The notes beneath the pieces are model-generated. The model made no database searches and was not told where the DNA came from. It saw only the letters and a list, made by a program, of their open reading frames with translations. A stretch of 64,000 nucleotides of DNA from Styela clava (lineage: Eukaryota > Chordata > Ascidiacea > Stolidobranchia > Styelidae): positions 4,464,001 through 4,528,000 of the forward strand of contig NC_135252.1 of assembly GCF_964204865.1 (NCBI RefSeq), written 5' to 3'. Shown piece after piece: positions 23,234 to 32,618 of the stretch (its first letter is position 1; each line of letters begins with the position of its first letter). Made by a program: the position numbers and the translations under genes.

Positions 23234-25057
23234 TTAAATTAATATTGTCGTGTCCATTACTGCACTTTCAGCGTTCTCAGGAAATCTTGATTTTAGCAAT
23301 TTGTTTTCTGATTTTAATCGAGCTACTTCCTCTTCAAGATCTTGTGCGCGAGTGAATTGCTGTTTTAAATATCGCCGAATGTACAATGCACTTGAAATCA
23401 ACAAATGCTTTCGCTCTACTGTTCTCATTTTTCTCACAGATGCTTTATATCGAGATAACACTAATTGATATCGTTTACGACAGTTGCATTTAAATGACTT
23501 GGACAATTGATTTTTTTCTGATTCCACTTTGTGTGCTTTTCTAGAACTTTGGATATTTGGGTATGCAAGACCAGAGTATTTTTTCTTTAAATTATATTTT
23601 TTGATTAAAACAATGCAGTCAGTTCCATATTGCCAAGTACGAGCACATTCACTATTCGGTTTTGCCTTTTCACCAAGCACTAAGATCTGCTTTTTTCTAT
23701 CTGCATGCGTAGTTTGTATAATCCCTATCACAGCAGAACTTCCACTAGTATTGCTTTCAGATTCAGTTATGCTCTCCGGTTTAAGCCTAGACTTTGAGAT
23801 TTTTAAACGAATTTTGCCTTGTTTTTCTGTCGTAAAGTCCTTCGGATTTGCCTTACGCTTTGCTGCTTTTGTCTGCAGCTCAATGTTTGAAAGTTCTTGT
23901 CCTCTATCAGAGGATTCCTCGCTTGAACATTCATAGTCAAAAGAAACAATTTGAGCAGCATAGTTTGACCCATAAACTTTTTCAGTCTGTATGATGTATT
24001 CTTTCATTTCAGCATTAGCTTTATTCCAACTTTTAGTTATCTTGATTTGTAATTCTGAAGGACTAACAACAATGCTTCTCATACTATCAACTTTAACCCA
24101 TGCTCTCTCATGATGACCACCAAAAAATCGAACATCCACTTGATCATTATTTACTTGAATAACCTTAGCAGGCCAATATTCAAATCCTTTTTGCTTGGCC
24201 CAAACAACTCTATGAGGTGGCTGACATGGAGTGCTAAACCAATCTTTTGTTGGTTTTGTGCTGGACAGAAAGTAACAGTTAGAGCATAAAGACAATTCCT
24301 TGACTTCATGCATACATGTTTCCAACACACTTTTGGCAGATTTTGAATATTCATGGTTTTCACCGAGCAGAAGTATGCAATTATGAACAATCAGTTCTAC
24401 ATAACAAAGAAAATCCAAGGCAACTTCAAATTTATTCTCTTTACATAACTTCTCCAGTTCATATAAATTCATATGCTGCTTTATAAAGTAATTATAATGC
24501 ATATAACCTTCCGCATCAGGATGATGCGATATCTCTGGAAAATTTTCCATTGCTCGGTGAGCAATAAATCTCAAACATTTGTTAAATATTTCCTTACTTT
24601 TTCTGGTATGATTGACATCCAATAACGCAGTATTTTTCCGTCTACAGTATTTACAACTTTTGGTTTCTTCTATTGAATTTTCCATACATTCCTTATGAAA
24701 AGCTTTCACACAATCTTTGCATTTCAAGAGTCTACCAGGTTTATGACATATGAAACAATACCAATCATGAGTTTGTTCATACCAGTGAACTTTAGAATCT
24801 TCTGGAATCCAATAACCTTCTTGTTCCATCCCAGCTTTGGAACCTTTGCAACCAACTGAAACCGTTTCTACAACCATATTGTCCTTCACAGCCTTCAAAA
24901 TATGATGTAAAATTTCTTTTGGAGTATAGGAGTACTCTCTTTGTATAACTTTAGATATTCGGGAAAGATTGGCAATTTGACGTTGGCCACGAATAACATC
25001 AATTGCTTTCCAAATACGCTGAAGAGCAACGGGTTCAGAATGTCTACAAAATGACAT
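23234..25057 (-). CDS. ZMYND11/BS69-like chromatin reader without MYND finger, intronless
   Basis: A single open frame of 607 residues matches human ZMYND11 (602 aa) over its first two thirds. Blocks in order: SAMD1-like winged helix (about 8-90, VSVGCKGSKAGMEQEGYW); PHD finger (101-138, all eight Cys/His ligands, WYCFICHKPG); bromodomain-like region (about 150-255); CSNCYFL zinc segment (258-278); PWWP domain (about 284-345, VVWAKQKGFEYWPAKV and QVDVRFFGGHHERAW) with the aromatic residues expected of the methyl-lysine cage. ZMYND11 reads H3.3K36me3 and restrains transcription elongation. The human protein ends in a MYND zinc finger. Here the end is instead a basic stretch with a short Cys pair (KCNCRKRY) and a leucine-rich coiled coil (about 570-595), with no MYND pattern before the stop. 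Absence of introns, unlike vertebrate ZMYND11, suggests retroposition or wholesale intron loss. Confidence 0.88.
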   Translation of the reverse strand: MSFCRHSEPVALQRIWKAIDVIRGQRQIANLSRISKVIQREYSYTPKEILHHILKAVKDNMVVETVSVGCKGSKAGMEQEGYWIPEDSKVHWYEQTHDWYCFICHKPGRLLKCKDCVKAFHKECMENSIEETKSCKYCRRKNTALLDVNHTRKSKEIFNKCLRFIAHRAMENFPEISHHPDAEGYMHYNYFIKQHMNLYELEKLCKENKFEVALDFLCYVELIVHNCILLLGENHEYSKSAKSVLETCMHEVKELSLCSNCYFLSSTKPTKDWFSTPCQPPHRVVWAKQKGFEYWPAKVIQVNNDQVDVRFFGGHHERAWVKVDSMRSIVVSPSELQIKITKSWNKANAEMKEYIIQTEKVYGSNYAAQIVSFDYECSSEESSDRGQELSNIELQTKAAKRKANPKDFTTEKQGKIRLKISKSRLKPESITESESNTSGSSAVIGIIQTTHADRKKQILVLGEKAKPNSECARTWQYGTDCIVLIKKYNLKKKYSGLAYPNIQSSRKAHKVESEKNQLSKSFKCNCRKRYQLVLSRYKASVRKMRTVERKHLLISSALYIRRYLKQQFTRAQDLEEEVARLKSENKLLKSRFPENAESAVMDTTILI

Positions 25058-26178
25058 TTTGTTTTATTAGGGTTTTTAAAATCTTTAGGCTAAATAAAAG
25101 AATAGAATGTTATACAAATATGTACAAAAAATAAACAAAATTCTGCTAAAGCAGCCACCGGTTGAAAGGTTGAAAATTAAGCATCGTCAGTTGTCATAAT
25201 ATGGTATTTGTTAGATCAAGACATTACAAGAATATGAAACTTATTCCTGTCAACTTAGGTATACAATTAAAAATATGATTGCTGACGATTCAGCAGTATC
25301 CATCAGCAAGTGAAAACAAATTGTCAAACGGAACCTTATTCTATTAAAACTGATCATAAAGCAATGGTATAACTCAACAGTTTATTTTCACTTCACACTA
25401 TGACAGGGATAGGCAGAAACAGAATAATCCACATCCCAAACACAGGATGAAAAATAATTATGAATATGAAATATCTGAATCAAGGGTGTGTAACATTTTT
25501 TATCAATGGGCCATATAACCAACATCAGACATCTAGTTGAGTCACACAAGAAATTTAGCAGTAAAGACAAGACGAGAGATTGCGGCTTTCGCTTAGCCTT
25601 ACAGTAATAAATGCATTGAGCAAAACAGCGAAAGATTCAATGCAGCGACAAGAGCAAAAAGAAACATTATGTATTTTATCCATGTGAGCGCCTTTATAAA
25701 CATAAAACATCATATTAGGATTTGACACCCCTGATCTAAATAATATTCTAATATAATATCACTTTGAAACTATTTATGTTTGCAGTTATATACGACAGAT
25801 GCTCCACAAAACAACTTTCATAGCAAAACATTTTAAAATAATAAAATTGCTCCCTGAAGAAGAGATGCTAAAATCAGACATCAAACCTCATACTTTTTTA
25901 TAGCCTAATTCATGGATCTAATACAACAAAATTTCACAATCATAAAATTGTTTATACTCCGTAATATTATTAAGTACATCACAATATTAGCACAATGTCC
26001 ACATACTTTCGTCTTAAACAAGTCTCTGGATAAGGCATTAGTGCATACAGACTTCCCACAAGACCCGTATTTTGGGGAATAAAAGGTTGTCATTCTCACA
26101 ACAGTGCACCTTCGGTGACATCCTGTGGTAACAACACATTTACTGATGACATTATATGGTAATGCGCCAATGTCACTG
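25058..26178. other. Intergenic region between ZMYND11-like gene and SUDS3
   Basis: This 1.1-kb gap between two minus-strand genes should hold the ZMYND11-like promoter and the SUDS3 3' UTR. Small open frames exist but none resembles a known protein. I see no repeat of note. Confidence 0.5.
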
Positions 26179-27111
26179 TCATTGAGTCATTCTCTTTTTT
26201 ATTCCATACTTTCCTCTATGAAGCTGTGAAGCAAATATCCGTACAGACACACCTGATGTTTTGCGAATTGTAATTTCTCTGTCAGCGATCACTGTAATAA
26301 CTCCACTGAACTTTGTGTTATCTTTGTAATTATAAATAAAAACTGGCTGCCCCCTGTGATACCATTTCTTATCATATAATAATTTTCCTCCCTCGATTCG
26401 AGCTTCTACTGGTTGTCCACTCGTATTGTGAGATTCCACTGATATTTCATGAGAAAGTTTTGCTGGTTTGCCTTTGTTAATGATTTTAAGATCTTCTAGA
26501 ATTTCTTCATCATCAAGTACAAAATTTAGTTGCGTTGGACTCGGTTTTCGGCGTTTATCATTATTTGCTGGGGCAGGGTCATGTGCTCGTCGACGTAAAT
26601 TACGTTTCACTTGTGTTTTCGCATCTCCCATTGAAGGACAAACTCCTGTGAGCTCCATTGTATGACGCTCAGATTCGATCATTTTCTTTTTCTCCTGTAA
26701 TTCTGCAATTAAGTTTTCTTTTAATTCAACCTTCTTTTCATCAAAGTCTTTCATAGCAGCTTTTTTCTCTCGTTCATATTCTTGTTCAACTTTATACAAT
26801 AAATATTCTTGATGTGCATGAGCTTGTCTTTGTCTATCTTTGTGAACTTGTTCCAGTTTCTTCAATCTTTTACAATATTCTTGCAAAGTGCCAGAATCAA
26901 GTTGTGCTAGTTGCTTTTTTAGTTGACCAAGTTTGTCCCTATATATCTGGTCCAAAGCTTCTTCTTCAAATTTAGCTCGGTCAGTTTCACTAGCGTCATC
27001 CGTGTCTTCATCATGACCTCTGCTTTGCCTGCTCGATCTCCCCTCACTATTCTTTGGTGATTTTTCATCATCAAAACTGTCATATTCATCTTCTTCCGAC
27101 ATTTTCTTCAT
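26179..27111 (-). CDS. SUDS3: Sin3 corepressor complex subunit SDS3, intronless
   Basis: A single open frame of 310 residues (human SUDS3 is 328). SDS3 is a scaffold of the SIN3/HDAC corepressor, using a coiled coil to dimerise and bind SIN3 and HDAC. An acidic amino end with RGHDEDTDDASETDRAKFEE is followed by a long coiled coil (about 50-155) containing GTLQEYCKRLKKLEQ and KKVELKENLIAELQEKKKMI continuing into ESERHTMELTG. A RRKPSPTQLNFVLDDEEILEDL block comes next. A carboxy-terminal Tudor-like domain follows with EARIEGGKLLYDKKWYHRGQ. A second Met at residue 4 (MSEEDEYDSF) is an alternative start. The gene lies 1.1 kb downstream of the ZMYND11-like gene on the same strand, so two chromatin repressors are neighbours. 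It is divergent from THUMPD3. Confidence 0.95.
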   Translation of the reverse strand: MKKMSEEDEYDSFDDEKSPKNSEGRSSRQSRGHDEDTDDASETDRAKFEEEALDQIYRDKLGQLKKQLAQLDSGTLQEYCKRLKKLEQVHKDRQRQAHAHQEYLLYKVEQEYEREKKAAMKDFDEKKVELKENLIAELQEKKKMIESERHTMELTGVCPSMGDAKTQVKRNLRRRAHDPAPANNDKRRKPSPTQLNFVLDDEEILEDLKIINKGKPAKLSHEISVESHNTSGQPVEARIEGGKLLYDKKWYHRGQPVFIYNYKDNTKFSGVITVIADREITIRKTSGVSVRIFASQLHRGKYGIKKRMTQ

Positions 27112-27334
27112 TTAGAGGCCTACTGTTTATAAGTTGTGAATAATTAGGATCTGCGTGGACACAAAGCGATACTTTTACAAGAATATCACATCTCCAATAT
27201 TGTAATATGACTTTTATGCTACCACCACTATCTGACTACCGGTACAGGACTATAGAGAATATCCAGTCTCTGATCCATACGGTCATACCTGGGTCTACTG
27301 GTCTAGGTAGTTTAGTCAGTTAGTACAACAAGCA

Positions 27335-27560
27335 TTTCTAGTGGGAGTAGCATAACGATTTCTGCATACAGGCATAGGCCTATCCTATGTCATTTCTAAC
27401 CCCCATGACTATGCCATGTAAAACGCACGGTACCGGTACGTCACTGCAACGTCACAATCACTGAATAAAAGCTTGTCAAAGTACAGCGATTACCCGTAAA
27501 GGCGCATGCGAGTATGGAACAAACGCCGGCGACCTCTCTCGTACCTTCACCGTTTCGCAG
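27335..27560 (+). mobile_element. Half copy of the foldback MITE
   Basis: CTAGTGGGAGTAGCATAACG, then CTAACCCCCAT, TGCCATG, ACGTCACTGCAACGTCACAAT and GCGACCTCTCTCGTACC follow the left arm and centre of 8640-9091 in order. The right arm is missing, so this is a truncated copy. It lies upstream of SUDS3 and THUMPD3. Confidence 0.7.
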
Positions 27561-27679
27561 AGCTAAAATGAATACGCAACTCAAGCGAGACACCAATTTT
27601 GACCAACGTTCACGATATCCTCATCTGAGCAACTTGTGATTTCGTGGGTAAGCACATTAATTTACATTCATGCAACTAT

Positions 27680-27952
27680 ATTGTACCACACTTAAGTAAC
27701 GAGGCATTGTATGTTTTCGCTCTAAGCGAGGCTTTAGACAAGCAGAAGCGGACGTATTAATCTACGTTTACACAATGGGTGTAGTTGGGACCATACACCT
27801 AAAACCAGAAAGACTTGTTATTATACCGTGTGTCCTGCGATAGGTCATGTACCGGTATTGTGTCACACTTCATTAATAAGGCGTTATACGTTTTCACTCT
27901 AAGCAAGGCTTTAGTCAAGCAGGAACGGACGTATTAATTTACGTTCACGCAA
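27680..27952 (+). repeat. Duplicated ~95-bp segment
   Basis: 27680-27774 and 27857-27952 align throughout: ATTGT, CACACTT, AAGGC/GAGGC, GTTTTCGCTCTAAGCGAGGC against GTTTTCACTCTAAGCAAGGC, then GGACGTATTAATYTACGTT. They are separated by 82 bp of unrelated sequence and have diverged moderately. Confidence 0.75.
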
Positions 27953-27984
27953 CACACACGTGAATACTATGACAGTTTAGCAGA

Positions 27985-28160
27985 CATTTCCATTTTAGTA
28001 TGGACATAGCCAATTTACTGATTTAGCAGAGACATAGCCTTTTTACTTTAGTATGGGCATTGCTATTTCAGTATGAACATAGCCGTTTTAGGATGGACAT
28101 AGCCATTTTAGTAGGGCATAGGCATAGCAAACATATATAGCAATTTTAGTAGGGACATAT
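27985..28160 (+). repeat. Degenerate tandem array
   Basis: Six or so loose repeats of a unit like AGTATGGACATAGCCATTTT (variants ATGGACATAGCCAATTTACT, GTATGAACATAGCCGTTTTA, GGATGGACATAGCCATTTTA, GTAGGGACATA). The spacing is about 24-28 bp and imperfect. Confidence 0.7.
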
Positions 28161-28628
28161 CGTACCAAGCGCATAACAAACAATAAAAACAAAATAATTA
28201 CAGAATCAGGAGGGCAAACAAAGCCTTATGTAAGCTTTAGAAGGTGCCAAATTTAAATTAAAAGTTTTACAACCGAAAGGAAGTGGAAAATATAGAATTA
28301 ATTCAAACACAGCAAAACAGATAAAACAAATAAATAACGAGGGAAACTTAGGATAATGTTTCATAGTCTGATAGTACTATAACAAATAAAGTAGAAAACT
28401 AGAACTGTGAAAAATGAATCACATTGATAATTTTGTTATATGGATTGCCAATTTGAATACCGAATTGATAAACAATAAACTGAAATTGTGAAATAAACCC
28501 ACTTTATGTTAAGGGCAGATGGTATCTCATTTTACTGGTGATACGGTCAACAAATAAGGCATAGTTATGAACGACCACCCTTTTACCCCTTCTCTTTATA
28601 CTCACTCCCATCTTATTTTTCCTAAAGT

Positions 28629-31600
28629 ATGAATCCCAACCATATTAACCCAGACAATAATGTCACTGTTGCTGCATCTGTGGCAACAGGGCTTGAAAAA
28701 GTGGCTGCAAATGAAATACAAGAAAAATTTCCATATATGGATAAGAGTGATGTAATTGTCAAGCAAGGTCGTGTGTATTGGAAAACAAACAGAAGTTCTT
28801 TAGCACTTGCTCATAAATTGAGGTCGATTGATCGCATGTTTTTGATTGTAAAAACATGTGAAAACTATATTTACAAGGAAACTAAAGAAGAATCTTATGC
28901 TGATCTTGTACAATTAGCAAGAGAAATCAACTGGTCTGATATTGTAAAATTTTGGGGCTACAATAAGCAGTACTGCAAAGGTAAATCAAGACAAGAAAAC
29001 CTTTACAAAAAGTACCCAAAATCTCAGGCAAAAGGCAATTCCTATTGCAACGGGGATAAATTGGATGACTCTCCTAGGGAACCAGCAAAAGATGACATTT
29101 TAGCATCATCTGATACTGAGCCTCAAGAACCAAAAAAGCCACGAACAAGTCAAAATGGGACTCCTATTGTACCCAATATAGCCCCAGATGGAACATTGGT
29201 GCGATATCGTGTCACAACTAATAGAGTTGGAAAAAAACAACCTGTCACTTCCCCCGAAGCATCTTATCGATTTGGAGGCGAGATTCAAGATATTACAGAT
29301 TGGCAGGTGAGGTTTTGTTTTCTAACATTATATTGTAAAAGATTGGACTGATTGTCTACACTCTACAGCAGCGTTTCCCAAACTGTGTTCCGCCGAACAC
29401 TAGTGTTTCGCGAGCGTCTTCCGAGTGTTCTGTGAAAAATAAATCAAAAATACGTCTAAATGGGTCACCATGGCGATCTAGGGATCGTGAAGTTGTCGCC
29501 CAACTGACCGTTCAATATCGTGTCACCGTTGGCCTAAAGCGGACTAACTAAGGTAAGGTAGGGGCATATTCGTTAACCGTCGGCCTAGCTTTTTGACTGT
29601 TAAGTTCATTATCAAGTTTGCAGCAATCCTTTTGGTTTTGCTATAGGCAAACAGGTAGGTCTTAAGAATAAAGGCAAATGGTCAACTCTTCTTCCGTCAT
29701 CTCTGTCTGATTTTACTTTGAAATGCCGAAAAAATTACTCATGTTCGCTAAACTCGATTCAGCAGATAAATAAACTGCAGCTCGCGAAGTTGCAGAAAGT
29801 ACTTCTGTGTAAAACCACGGGCTGCCCATTTGTTTAACATAGGCTTTCTAGTAGTTGCAAGCAAAAATACTTTGGCCCCATGACATGCATTGTTTGTTTC
29901 GCACAAGCTAGTTAGGGCATTGTAACTTCATAGGCATAGATAAAAAATATTTGGACTCAGTTACGGTATATGCTTTACAACGTAAAGGGATTGAAATTAC
30001 TTGCACGTACCAGATTAAACCAAATTGCTAACTTGTTACAATTTTTTCTTGTGAACCGCATTCGGCCCATGGGCCACAGTTTGCACACTCGTGTTCGACA
30101 GCCTTGATCACATTAAATTTCAAATCATTTCATAAAAAAAAATATTCTTATGCTGTCAATATCATTTATTAATAAATATCAAATTTTCAAAATGGATTGA
30201 AATTTACAAAGTGTGTTCATTTCAGGTTGATTTGTCAAATTACAACTTGGAGATTATGCTATGTCTAGGAGAGAGTTCATTGGAAGTTGCAGTAGCATTG
30301 ACTCTTCAGAGTTTGCACAGAAGGTTATTATTAAAACAATATCTCAGTTGGTCAATAAGCCATATATTTAACAACATTATTACAAATGAAATAGATAATG
30401 GTATAAATTCTATTTTGTGTTTCAACTGCAGTCATATTTTGCTTTGTCTACAAATAGATCACCCCCGTTTTTCATCATTCAAGATTGAGTCACGAATGCC
30501 TTCTTATTTGCTGTTGTTGACATTATTGTTGCTTGTATTTAAAAATGTTATTTTAAATGCCAGTTTCATCCTATAATATTTTTCGTTTAAAAAATGTCAA
30601 TTAGGCTGAGCTAAATAAGCAATTGAAATGTTGTACAGCACATCTTGAAATATGTAAATATTCACCAAGGTTTTTGAGAGTGTGAGGACTGAGGAGGTTA
30701 AAAGACACTTGTTTAGCGTAGTAATTTTATTAAAATGGGGATCTTTTAACCTTAATTAAACATAGTTATTGATATCTCTTTTTATTTTTAGGAATATTAC
30801 TCATTTTGGTGCAACCACACTACGTGCTACAACTGCTTATTGCATGCTTAGAATGTGTAATATACAGACGGGAGAATTGGTTGTCGACCCAATGTGTGGT
30901 TCAGGTGCTATACCAGTTGAAGGTGCTTTGGAATGGCCAAATAGTTATCATATAGGAGGTATTGATTGCTTTGTGTCATTTAGTTCAATGTAAAAAATAA
31001 CAGCATAATAAACTCAGCTCTAAATTTTAGGTGACAACACTAGTTCGGCCACAGAAAGATGTTCTTGTAATTTACAATTTATTAACGAAAATCCAGATTT
31101 TGTAGATGGACACCATGAAAAAGACAAAAGGTTGGTGATTATGATTTAAAATTGAAAAATACTCCAGTGTTAAATAAGGTAGACTTTGTCTAAAAAGAGA
31201 TGAAAATGCTGGCTTTCATAGATTCATGATAAAAGGAAGTACAGTATTCTACAAATTATATCTTTTGGATCACTATATATAAACTTTATCATTTTATTAT
31301 GTGATATGGATTTCTGACAAAAATTAAAATCAGAAACAAGTGTAATGGTGACGAATTTCAATGTTCTTGGTAACGGTAGAACATCGCTGCAGTCATGCAT
31401 TTTACCCTGCTTTTCTTTAGTTGAAAATGCATCAATTACTGGTGTATTATAGATTCCGGTCGACATCTTTTGGATTTTATCATTGTATAAACTTATTTAT
31501 TTGATTGTCCTTATCAATAATAACCATCCTATTTTGCAAAGAATGAACCTCAGAGCAGATACCATACAATGGGATGTTACTTGTCTTCCACTGAAGACTA

Positions 31601-32406
31601 ATTCAATCGATGTTGTGGTATCAGATTTACCATTTGGGAAACGTGTTGGATCTAAAGTTGATAATCGTAAACTGTATCCAGCATTATTAAAAGAACTTGC
31701 ACGAGTAACTATATGTGACAGTGGAAGAGCATGTTTGCTCACACAGGTATAATAGCCTTTACTTTAATTGTTAACATAGTTTGGTATGTGGATTGAATTC
31801 TTAGTTCTGCTTAGTGGTGCCTGGTTCGCAGACCATCATAGACACTTGTGACAATTATTGACCCGTTGTGTCTTCAGACAAAGGACACTTATGAAATTTC
31901 ATATTTGTGGGTTCGGTATTGTTAGTTACAGTTAGCCTTAACTTTGATAGCCTTTGAGGTTTAAGATCTTGGGCTGAAATCCCATGCTCACCACCTCACA
32001 CAGGGTGTAATAAATTGGCTATGCGATGTCGAATTGAAATAATTTTGGTTCGTCCTAAATGAAAGTTGCACCTTATCAATGACTGCTTATGCACAGCCTT
32101 TTCCGAGCAACTGAAATGCAAGCTGAAATATTTCAGCTTTGAGCTATTTCTTGCTTCAATATGCTATGTGTATATCTTCATAGAAAATGGCCATTCATTA
32201 TTTATAAAAAACTGGCACAGTTTTTCTCCTATTAATTTCACCCTTTTAACATAATTTAGGACAAAAGAACAATTAAACGATCAATTGATGGACTTCACTT
32301 CCTATGGAAATTGAAAAAGACGCAATATATCAACATTGGTGGCTTGACAGCAGGAGTGTTCTTGTTGCAACGTACAAAGAATAATTTTGAGGACATGCCA
32401 AGCTAG
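28629..32406 (+). CDS. THUMPD3: THUMP domain-containing tRNA guanine-N2 methyltransferase
   Basis: Six exons, 28629-29306, 30226-30323, 30792-30958, 31031-31130, 31542-31746 and 32260-32406, join in frame to give 464 residues (human 507). THUMPD3 (with TRMT112 in humans) makes N2-methylguanosine at positions 6 and 7 of some tRNAs. The amino end (VAASVATGLEKVAANEIQEK) is the ferredoxin-like part, and the THUMP region covers much of exon 1 and exon 2. The Rossmann methyltransferase carries the SAM-binding loop VDPMCGSGAIPVEGA, HFGATTLRATTAYCML before it, and the SDLPFGKRVGSK motif (the N-P-P-Y equivalent). GRACLLTQ and INIGGLTAGVFLLQRT close the fold. Exon 4 (GDNTSSATERCSCN) is the least conserved. 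The next gene begins 212 bp downstream. Confidence 0.95.
29366..30103. mobile_element. hAT-like non-autonomous element in THUMPD3 intron 1
   Basis: The left end CAGCAGCGTTTCCCAAACTG with TGTTCCGC, and the right end (complement AACACGAGTGTGCAAACTGTG then GGCCCATGGGCC), share the CAAACTGTG core in inverted orientation. This is the usual pattern of old hAT ends. No transposase frame is intact and the target duplication is not legible, so the limits are approximate. Confidence 0.45.
31304..31465 (+). repeat. Copy of the epimerase intron 3/exon 4 boundary inside THUMPD3
   Basis: ATATGGATTTCTGACA, AATGTTCTTGGTAA, GTCATGC, CCTGCTTT and TTTAGTT are followed by GTGTATTATAGATTCCGGTC and GACA. All recur in the same order at about 33379-33690 in the epimerase gene. 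There ATAG is the real acceptor and ATTCCGGTTGACA opens exon 4. Here the same acceptor and first exon bases sit in THUMPD3 intron 4, 77 bp before the true acceptor of THUMPD3 exon 5. Confidence 0.8.
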
Positions 32407-32618
32407 ATTAAAAATGAAAGATTATAAGTCTGAAATTTCCTTCTCAGTTTATAGTCCCTTTGTTCAGATGTGTTTGCAGATGAATAGTATGCCAGTGAAT
32501 TACCATTTTGAAATTACCGCCATGTTACTGACTCTGTTCTGTTGGTCCTCATGAATTAATCATAATGACTGCTTTCAAATTTTCTTTAGGATTTATTTAA
32601 CTTCTATTAATCTATTAT
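32407..32618 (+). promoter_or_regulatory. Short THUMPD3/epimerase gap with acceptor-like sites
   Basis: The 212-bp gap has no AATAAA. It contains TTTTCTTTAG (AG at 32588-32589, 29 bp before the ATG) and TTCCTTCTCAG near 32437-32447. Both look like 3' splice acceptors. The arrangement fits a downstream operon gene that receives a spliced leader, but a 5'-UTR intron is possible. Confidence 0.4.

Larger units (their letters stand above)
27112..28628. other. Divergent SUDS3/THUMPD3 intergenic region
   Basis: This 1.5-kb region contains both promoters. It also holds a half MITE (27335-27560), a duplicated segment of about 95 bp (27680-27774 and 27857-27952) and a degenerate tandem array (27985-28160). 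TACCGGTA occurs three times. No exon seen. Confidence 0.6.

Noticed and set aside
23234-23560. MYND finger at the end of the ZMYND11-like protein
   Set aside because: Only one short Cys pair is present. The spaced Cys/His pattern of MYND is absent before the stop.
23529-23936. 135-codon plus-strand open frame
   Set aside because: It is the antisense shadow of the ZMYND11-like coding region.
31800-32020. Possible further SINE in THUMPD3 intron 5 (GGTTCGCAG, CTCACCACCTC)
   Set aside because: Only short scattered matches to the SINE, with no tail or body block, so not supported.
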